Below, piece by piece: positions 1 to 4,555 of a stretch of DNA of 7,140 nucleotides (positions within the stretch are counted from its first letter, which is position 1; every line of letters starts with the position of its first letter). The translations under genes were made by a program, and so were the position numbers. The stretch is from assembly GCA_001796965.1 (NCBI GenBank), contig MGOA01000124.1, positions 1 to 7,140 of the forward strand, read 5' to 3'. The DNA comes from Chloroflexi bacterium RBG_16_64_43. GTDB lineage: Bacteria > Chloroflexota > Anaerolineae > Anaerolineales > RBG-16-64-43. The notes beneath the pieces were generated by a model, which was not told the DNA's origin, did not search any database, and was given only the letters and a program-made list of their open reading frames with translations.

Positions 1-980
1 AGATGAAAGCCTTCTGTCGGGCCAAGGGCCTCTCGCTCATTGAATCCGGCAAGGTCATCGTGACCCGCAATGAGTCCGAGTGCCCGGGTTTGGAGGACCT
101 GAAGCGGCGGGCGGATGCCTGCGGCGCAAGCGCGCGGCTGATCGATCCGCGGGAACTTGCGCGCCTCGAGCCGCATGCCGCCACGCACCGCCTGGCACTG
201 CATTCGCCGGAAACAGCCGTCGTCAATCCGCTCGAGATTCTCGGGGCCCTGCGCGAGGAATTGCTCGACAGCGGGCGGGTCCGACTGGAGTGCAATTGTG
301 CCTTCCTGGAATCGGGTGGCGATGGGAAGGCGCGCACGTCGCGGGGAACGATCGACTATTCATTCTTAGTCAATGCAGCGGGCGGGCATGCGGATCTCAT
401 CGCGCGCGAGTTTGGGCTGGCGCAGGATTATCGGAGCCTCCCATTCAAGGGCATCTACCGCGAGGTGACGGGGGCACGCTCCTTCCTCGTGCGTGGGAGC
501 ATCTACCCGGTTCCCGATCCACGCAATCCTTTCCTGGGCGTGCACTTCACGCGCGGGGCGGATGGCGTCGTCACCGTCGGACCAACCGCCATCCCCGCCT
601 TCCATCGTGAGGACTATAACCTGCGCTGGCCGCGGGTGGGGAAAGAATCGCCAGGAATTGTGATGCGCGATGCCGTGCTGCTGTTTGCCAATGCCGGCTT
701 TCGGAGCGCGGCCCTGACGGAGCCGAGGATGTACCTGAACCGCTTCGTGCACGCGGCCGCGCGCCAGCTCGTGCCAGATCTGCGCCGCCGTGATTTGGTG
801 CCCTCCTCTAAAGTGGGCGTCCGGGCCCAGCTTGTACACTGGCCAAGCCGAAGCCTGGCGATGGATTTCCTGGTCATCGAGGACCGCACGGCAGTCCACG
901 TGCTCAACGCCATCTCCCCCGGCTTCACCTCCTCGATGGCCTTTGCGCGTTATCTCGCGGCACGTATCCTTCCTCTCTAG
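1..980 (+). CDS. lhgO: L-2-hydroxyglutarate oxidase-like FAD-dependent oxidoreductase (LhgO family), 5' end cut by window edge
   Basis: The family oxidises L-2-hydroxyglutarate to 2-oxoglutarate with FAD, passing electrons to the respiratory chain or oxygen. Seen: 325 complete codons ending at TAG 978-980. The best family signature is IYPVPDPRNPFLGVHFTR (residues 167-184 of the fragment) followed by VTVGPTAIPAFHREDY, which is almost diagnostic of LhgO. LVNAAGGHAD (122-131) and the C-terminal NAISPGFTSSMA (302-313) fit the FAD-binding parts of the DAO fold. The ATG at position 3 is probably internal: MKAFC aligns with a point roughly 75 residues into the family's usual ~400, and the N-terminal GxGxxG dinucleotide-binding motif is absent, so the true start lies left of the window. 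The next gene begins 9 bases after the stop, so they are probably co-transcribed. Presence in a sugar-nucleotide operon is unexpected; the substrate could be another 2-hydroxy acid. Family assignment is strong, exact substrate less so. Confidence 0.88.
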   Translation, partial: MKAFCRAKGLSLIESGKVIVTRNESECPGLEDLKRRADACGASARLIDPRELARLEPHAATHRLALHSPETAVVNPLEILGALREELLDSGRVRLECNCAFLESGGDGKARTSRGTIDYSFLVNAAGGHADLIAREFGLAQDYRSLPFKGIYREVTGARSFLVRGSIYPVPDPRNPFLGVHFTRGADGVVTVGPTAIPAFHREDYNLRWPRVGKESPGIVMRDAVLLFANAGFRSAALTEPRMYLNRFVHAAARQLVPDLRRRDLVPSSKVGVRAQLVHWPSRSLAMDFLVIEDRTAVHVLNAISPGFTSSMAFARYLAARILPL

Positions 981-989
981 GAGAGCCTC

Positions 990-1559
990 ATGTCCTTTCG
1001 CGCCACCCGGCTGGAGATCCAGGATATGATCCTGATTACCCCGCGGGCATATGAGGATCAGCGCGGGTTCTTCATGGAGACTTACAAACTGTCGGAATTC
1101 ACGCAGCTGGGTCTGCCGCAACAATTCGTCCAGGACAACTTCTCCCATTCACGGAAGAACGTGTTGCGCGGCCTGCACTACCAGTTGGATCCGAAGGCGC
1201 AGGGGAAACTCGTCACCGTCATCCGAGGTGAAATCTTCGATGTCGGCGTGGACCTGCGCCGCAGTTCGCCGACCTACGGGCGCTGGGCCGGTCTGCGGCT
1301 ATCCTCGCGGACTGGAGAAATGGTCTATGTGCCGGCCGGGTTCGCTCATGGATTCTGCGTGCTGAGCGAGGAGGCCGACGTGACCTACAAGGTCACCCGG
1401 GAATACGCGTCAGACGTCGACCGGGGAATTGCCTGGAACGATCCGCAATTGGGCATTGTCTGGCCCGTGAGCGATCCCCTCCTCTCCGTCAAGGATGCCA
1501 GCCTGCCGCGGATGGCGGATGCGGAAATCAACTTTGCCTACGGGAGCACGGCCCCATGA
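990..1559 (+). CDS. rfbC: dTDP-4-dehydrorhamnose 3,5-epimerase (RfbC/RmlC)
   Basis: A cytoplasmic cupin enzyme that epimerises C3 and C5 of dTDP-4-dehydro-6-deoxy-D-glucose, the third step of dTDP-L-rhamnose synthesis. The 189-residue length is typical. Seen: DQRGFFMETYK near the N terminus; VLRGLHYQ with the expected catalytic base His63 and Arg60; QGKLV with Lys73; VYVPAGFAHGFCVLSE (112-127), a hallmark cupin strand; TYKVTREY (132-139) with Tyr133 and Tyr139; RGIAWNDP (145-152); and SVKDAS with Asp169, the expected partner of His63. All active-site positions I can place are present, so it should be active. An AGGAG at 979-983, overlapping the upstream stop codon, sits 6 bases before the ATG and supports this start. 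The stop overlaps the next start as ATGA. Related 3,5-epimerases act on other 4-keto sugars (including GDP- or CDP-linked ones), so the nucleotide is inferred from family, not shown. Confidence 0.94.
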   Translation: MSFRATRLEIQDMILITPRAYEDQRGFFMETYKLSEFTQLGLPQQFVQDNFSHSRKNVLRGLHYQLDPKAQGKLVTVIRGEIFDVGVDLRRSSPTYGRWAGLRLSSRTGEMVYVPAGFAHGFCVLSEEADVTYKVTREYASDVDRGIAWNDPQLGIVWPVSDPLLSVKDASLPRMADAEINFAYGSTAP

Positions 1560-2545
1560 CGGAGGTCCTGGTTACAGGAGCAGGCGGGTACATCGGATCG
1601 GTGCTGTGCCGGCTGCTGCTGGAAGCGGGCGACTCGGTTCTGGCAGTTGACCGGTTCCATTTCGGGCGTTTGGCATTGCCGGAAGACGGAGACCGACTGC
1701 GGACGTTGACGATGGATATCCGCGCACTTGAGCGGACGCAGCTGGCCGGGGTCCGGGCGATTATCGACCTGGCGGCAATCTCAAATGACCCGGCGGGCGA
1801 GCTCGACCCGTCAAAGACCTGGGAGATCAACCACCAAGCACGGGTGCGCCTGGCCCGCCTCGCCAAGGCCGCGGGCGTGCCGCGCTACATCCTCCCCTCC
1901 TCCTGCAGCATCTACGGTTTCCAGGAAGGGATCATGACCGAGGAGTCGCCGGTCAACCCGCTCACGACGTATGCGCAGGCCAACCTGAGAGCCGAACAGG
2001 ACATCTTGCCATTGTCCGACGACACGTTTTGTGCCGTGGTTATCCGCCAGGCGACGGTCTACGGGCCCTCGCCCCGCATGCGATTCGATCTTGCGGTGAA
2101 CGGGATGGTCAAGGGTTTCTTCAAGAACCGCATGATCCCTATCCTGCGGGATGGCAACCAGTGGAGGCCCTTCGTGCATGTGCGGGATACTTCGCGGGCG
2201 ATGATCAAGATCCTGCGCGCTCCCGAGGCGGCAGTGAGTGGCCAGATTTTCAATATCGGGGGCGACGATCAGAACGTGCAGATCCTGCCTCTCGCCCGAG
2301 TTGTGGCGGATGCGATGGAAGTTCCCTTTGAGTACGAGTGGTACGGATCGGCGGATAACCGTTCATACCGCGTTTCATTCGGCAAGGCACGGGAGGTGCT
2401 CGGGTTTGTGCCGGAGCTCTCTCCGGGCAACGGCGCTGCGCAGGTCTTCACTGCTCTGCGCGAGGGGACCCTGGATGCCGAGGACCCGCGGACGATCACG
2501 GTCCAGTGGTACAAGCACCTGATGAGCCAGGGGGTATCCCTGTGA
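1556..2545 (+). CDS. NAD-dependent epimerase/dehydratase, extended SDR family
   Basis: A nucleotide-sugar-modifying enzyme of the extended short-chain dehydrogenase type; substrate unknown. Seen in 329 residues: Rossmann motif GAGGYIG (8-14); Asp32 at the end of the second strand (LAVD), favouring NAD over NADP; DLAAISNDP (71-79), where GalE relatives have an H-A-A motif; the active-site strand SSCSIYG (115-121); Tyr139; RQATVYGPSPRMRFD (164-178), substrate-loop region; WRPFVHVRD (203-211); and FNIGG (232-236). The usual YxxxK catalytic pair reads Tyr139-Ala-Gln-Ala-Asn143, so the lysine position holds asparagine (codon AAC). It starts within the rfbC stop (ATGA overlap), with GGGAG at 1542-1546 nine bases upstream, and ends in a GTGA overlap with rfbD, indicating translational coupling. 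It is too divergent from RfbB or GalE to name as either. Candidate roles are 4-epimerisation or dehydration of a nucleotide-linked 6-deoxy sugar or heptose. Confidence 0.88.
   Translation: MTEVLVTGAGGYIGSVLCRLLLEAGDSVLAVDRFHFGRLALPEDGDRLRTLTMDIRALERTQLAGVRAIIDLAAISNDPAGELDPSKTWEINHQARVRLARLAKAAGVPRYILPSSCSIYGFQEGIMTEESPVNPLTTYAQANLRAEQDILPLSDDTFCAVVIRQATVYGPSPRMRFDLAVNGMVKGFFKNRMIPILRDGNQWRPFVHVRDTSRAMIKILRAPEAAVSGQIFNIGGDDQNVQILPLARVVADAMEVPFEYEWYGSADNRSYRVSFGKAREVLGFVPELSPGNGAAQVFTALREGTLDAEDPRTITVQWYKHLMSQGVSL
2529..2534 (+). promoter_or_regulatory. Ribosome binding site that decides the rfbD GTG start
   Basis: AGGGGG lies inside the 3' end of the upstream epimerase gene, 7 bases before GTG 2542. 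Starting there gives a protein beginning (V/M)KVAILGAGG, exactly where RfbD proteins begin. An in-frame ATG at 2506 would add 12 residues (VQAPDEPGGIP and the initiator) that do not look like a family N terminus. Confidence 0.65.
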
Positions 2546-3447
2546 AGGTCGCAATCCTTGGCGCCGGGGGGCAGCTAGCCCACGATTTGGTGGAGTGCAT
2601 GGGCGACTGGGACTTGGCCCCTCTTCGACATTCGGATCTTGATGTATGCAACCACCAAGCTGTCCGCACCCGCCTGGCGGAGGCGCGGACGGAGGTCGTC
2701 ATCAACACCACTGCCTTTCACCGGGTGGACGACTGCGAGACAGAATGGGAGAAGGCCTTCTTGGTGAATGCCCACGCCGTGCGCAATCTGGCGCTCGTCT
2801 GCCGGGACTTGGGTGCGGTCTTGGTGCACTTGAGCACAGACTATGTATTCGGCGGTGAGAAACGCACTCCGTACTCCGAAGACGACCTTCCTCGGCCGCT
2901 CAGCGCGTACGGCGTTTCGAAGTTGGCGGGAGAGCACTTCGTCCGTGTTCTCTGTCCTGATTCCCTGGTCGTTCGCACCTCCGGGTTGTACGGCATTGCT
3001 GGGTCGAGTGGAAAGGGCGGCAACTTCGTGGAGACGATGATCCGCCTGGCCGAAGCGGGCAAGCCGATCCGCGTTGTCGACGACCAGGATCTGGCGCCCA
3101 CCTACGCCGCGGATCTGGCTGCGGGCATCAAGGAAATGCTCATGAAGCGCGGGCGCGGGCTGTACCACATGACCAATAGCGGAAGTTGCTCCTGGTTTGA
3201 GTTCGCCAGGGCGATTTTCGATATGACCGGCCTGCATGTGGATCTCTCGCCGACCTCCACTGCGGCATATGGACTCAGAGCCCGGCGGCCGAGCTACTCG
3301 GTGATGAGCCAGGAAAGAGCCGTCGCGTTGGGACTCAAACGATTGCGGCCCTGGCCCGAAGCGCTACGGGCTTATCTCCTCCAGCGAGCCATGCCAAAGC
3401 ACCTCGGCCCTCTGCCGAATCCGGGTGGGAGCCAACATGCTTCTTGA
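2542..3447 (+). CDS. rfbD: dTDP-4-dehydrorhamnose reductase (RfbD/RmlD family), GTG start
   Basis: A cytoplasmic SDR that reduces the C4 keto group of dTDP-6-deoxy-L-lyxo-4-hexulose with NAD(P)H, the last step of dTDP-L-rhamnose synthesis. From the GTG it has 301 residues, normal for RmlD. Seen: nucleotide-binding MKVAILGAGGQLA (1-13); INTTAFHRVDDCE (54-66), matching the family's 'N-A-A-Y-T-x-V-D' segment; VHLSTDYVFGG (95-105), containing the conserved S-T-D-Y-V-F; the intact catalytic pair YGVSK (Tyr123, Lys127); VVRTSGLYG (143-151); and APTYAADLA (185-193). The GTGA overlap with the preceding SDR suggests translational coupling. The C-terminal 20 or so residues (PKHLGPLPNPGGSQHAS) are a low-complexity tail beyond the usual end of the fold. 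Some RmlD-family members reduce other 4-keto sugars, so rhamnose is the best but not the only possible product. Confidence 0.92.
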   Translation: MKVAILGAGGQLAHDLVECMGDWDLAPLRHSDLDVCNHQAVRTRLAEARTEVVINTTAFHRVDDCETEWEKAFLVNAHAVRNLALVCRDLGAVLVHLSTDYVFGGEKRTPYSEDDLPRPLSAYGVSKLAGEHFVRVLCPDSLVVRTSGLYGIAGSSGKGGNFVETMIRLAEAGKPIRVVDDQDLAPTYAADLAAGIKEMLMKRGRGLYHMTNSGSCSWFEFARAIFDMTGLHVDLSPTSTAAYGLRARRPSYSVMSQERAVALGLKRLRPWPEALRAYLLQRAMPKHLGPLPNPGGSQHAS

Positions 3448-3468
3448 GTGCGCGAAAGAGACTGCACC

Positions 3469-3745
3469 ATGAGCGAACTGCACCGCGAGGTCTTCTCCGG
3501 CTTGGCTGCGGCCGCCCCTGCGACAAACCTGCGAGTGGCTCGAAGAGGCCGCCAGAATCGTGCGGCACTGTGCGAGGAGCGCCTGTCTCCGCAGAGCACC
3601 GGGCACGGAATGCACGGTGGGATTCGTGATGGAACGGATGCACGAAGGACTCAAGACAAAGCGACGGGCGCAGGCGAGGTCCGCAGTGCGGCAACCGGCG
3701 GGCGTCGTGTACATGAGAACGAGGCAAGGAGTAGGTCATGAGTAA
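3469..3745 (+). pseudogene. Possible frameshifted remnant of a small gene, perhaps GmhA/SIS-like
   Basis: This ~290-base gap between rfbD and the next methyltransferase holds no convincing intact gene. Literally read, ATG 3469 opens a 90-codon frame ending at TGA 3739-3741, overlapping the next start as ATGA. Its first ~18 codons (MSELHREVFSGL...) have the strong G/C third-position bias of real genes, and a weak GAAAGAG lies 8 bases upstream. After about 3525 the bias fades in that frame and is stronger in the +2 frame, which reads CEWLEEAARIV (from about 3530) and later TECTVGFVMER. The third frame in between reads VSAEHRAR. In order these fragments resemble the helix, the G-S-A-x-x-A-x-H-x-A-x-E-L stretch and the V-G-R-F-x-x-E-R stretch of the GmhA/SIS phosphosugar isomerase N terminus, with indels between them. 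This matching is by eye and weak. Alternatives: a genuine short hypothetical protein of 90 residues, or non-coding spacer. The remnant shows nothing of the later SIS domain. Confidence 0.35.
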
Positions 3746-4454
3746 CGTGGACACAGCGCCATTCCGCCATGCCTACCTCGATCCAAAAGTGGCCCTCTTC
3801 ACGCTGCTTCTGAGCAAAAGAGCGCAGGCGGTCTTGCGGAAGATGATGGACGATGTCGGCTTCCCGGGCGCCACAGACCCCTCGGCGCTGTCGTTCTTGG
3901 CGGCGTATGCTCGCGTGCGGCAGCCCACCCAGTTGCTTGAGCTCGGCACCCACATTGGATTCTCGACAGTGGTCCTGGGCGATGTTCTGGCCGGAAATTC
4001 GCAGCCGGGGCGGCTCATCGCGGTGGATCCGGCTCGAGATACGATGGCTAAGGCAGCGGAATTCGTGAGGCTGGCTCAACTCGACTCGACAGTAACCTTC
4101 ATTCCCGGCCGATCCATCGACACTGAGGTGGTGGCCATCCTGGAAGAGCGCGGGCCTTACGAGATGATCTATGTGGACTCGTCTCACGCCTATCGCGAGA
4201 CGCTGGAAGAACTGAGAATCCTTTGGGGCAGTTCAAACATTACAGGAGTTGGCACCTGCATGTGGTTTCACGACGCAGGCCGGGCGGCCGCGATGTACGA
4301 CACGCGGGGCGAAGGTGGAGTGCGCCGAGCGTTGGATGAATGGATGAACGCGGAGCAGGGCCGCTACCAGCTGCTGGTCCTGGAGCCTCCGCTGTGGCCA
4401 AATTCCACAGGATTGGGCATGATGAGACGCGTGGGGGATGCTCCGTCCGCGTGA
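3738..4454 (+). CDS. Class I SAM-dependent methyltransferase (Methyltransf_24-like)
   Basis: Predicted to transfer a methyl group from S-adenosylmethionine, probably to a sugar hydroxyl or other small glycan precursor; the acceptor cannot be read from sequence. Seen in 238 residues: a helical N-terminal region; motif I LLELGTHIGFST (66-77), the SAM-binding glycine loop; LIAVDPAR (93-100), whose Asp97 should contact the ribose; YEMIYVDSSHAYRETLEEL (141-159), the D-x-x-H segment typical of the Methyltransf_24 and cephalosporin-hydroxylase-like (CmcI) group; and WFHDAG (176-181), matching the conserved H-D of that group. AGGAG at 3727-3731, 6 bases before ATG, fixes the start. No signal peptide or membrane segment is evident, so it is cytoplasmic. 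A 101-base spacer separates it from the next gene. Location among glycan genes suggests sugar O-methylation (inference). Confidence 0.82.
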   Translation: MSNVDTAPFRHAYLDPKVALFTLLLSKRAQAVLRKMMDDVGFPGATDPSALSFLAAYARVRQPTQLLELGTHIGFSTVVLGDVLAGNSQPGRLIAVDPARDTMAKAAEFVRLAQLDSTVTFIPGRSIDTEVVAILEERGPYEMIYVDSSHAYRETLEELRILWGSSNITGVGTCMWFHDAGRAAAMYDTRGEGGVRRALDEWMNAEQGRYQLLVLEPPLWPNSTGLGMMRRVGDAPSA

Positions 4455-4540
4455 CGGCCGCCGCGGGGGTCCGTCTGGCCTTCGACATGCTGATACTCGC
4501 CTCGATTCGCACGTTGCATAGTATGGCGTCATCCCCTCAC

Positions 4541-4545
4541 GGGAG
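4541..4545 (+). promoter_or_regulatory. Probable ribosome binding site of the fusion gene
   Basis: GGGAG stands 10 bases before ATG 4556, 13 before ATG 4559 and 25 before ATG 4571, all in the same frame. An in-frame TAG at 4547-4549 means translation cannot begin further upstream. Spacing favours 4556 (or 4559). The residues of MMGAG before MPDYYDEYYY are dispensable for the domain, so 4571 remains possible. Confidence 0.45.
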
Positions 4546-4555
4546 CTAGTTACGC

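Noticed and set aside
366..1148. Open frame on the - strand (260 codons)
   Set aside because: It overlaps both the LhgO and RfbC genes antisense, spans their junction, and shows no domain.
2506..2541. ATG 2506 as the start of rfbD
   Set aside because: It would overlap the upstream gene by 40 bases and add a 12-residue non-family extension; GTG 2542 has a well-placed ribosome site and starts at the canonical N terminus.
4481..4530. Possible promoter before the fusion gene (TTCGAC and CATAGT in a slightly AT-richer spacer)
   Set aside because: The two hexamers are about 30 bases apart and match consensus poorly; no alternative -35 at 16-18 bases was found. The 101-base spacer could carry a promoter, but the sequence does not show one.
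4532..4544. Small inverted repeat TCCC-CTCAC-GGGA considered as a terminator after the methyltransferase gene
   Set aside because: A four-base stem with no T tract is too short to be an intrinsic terminator.
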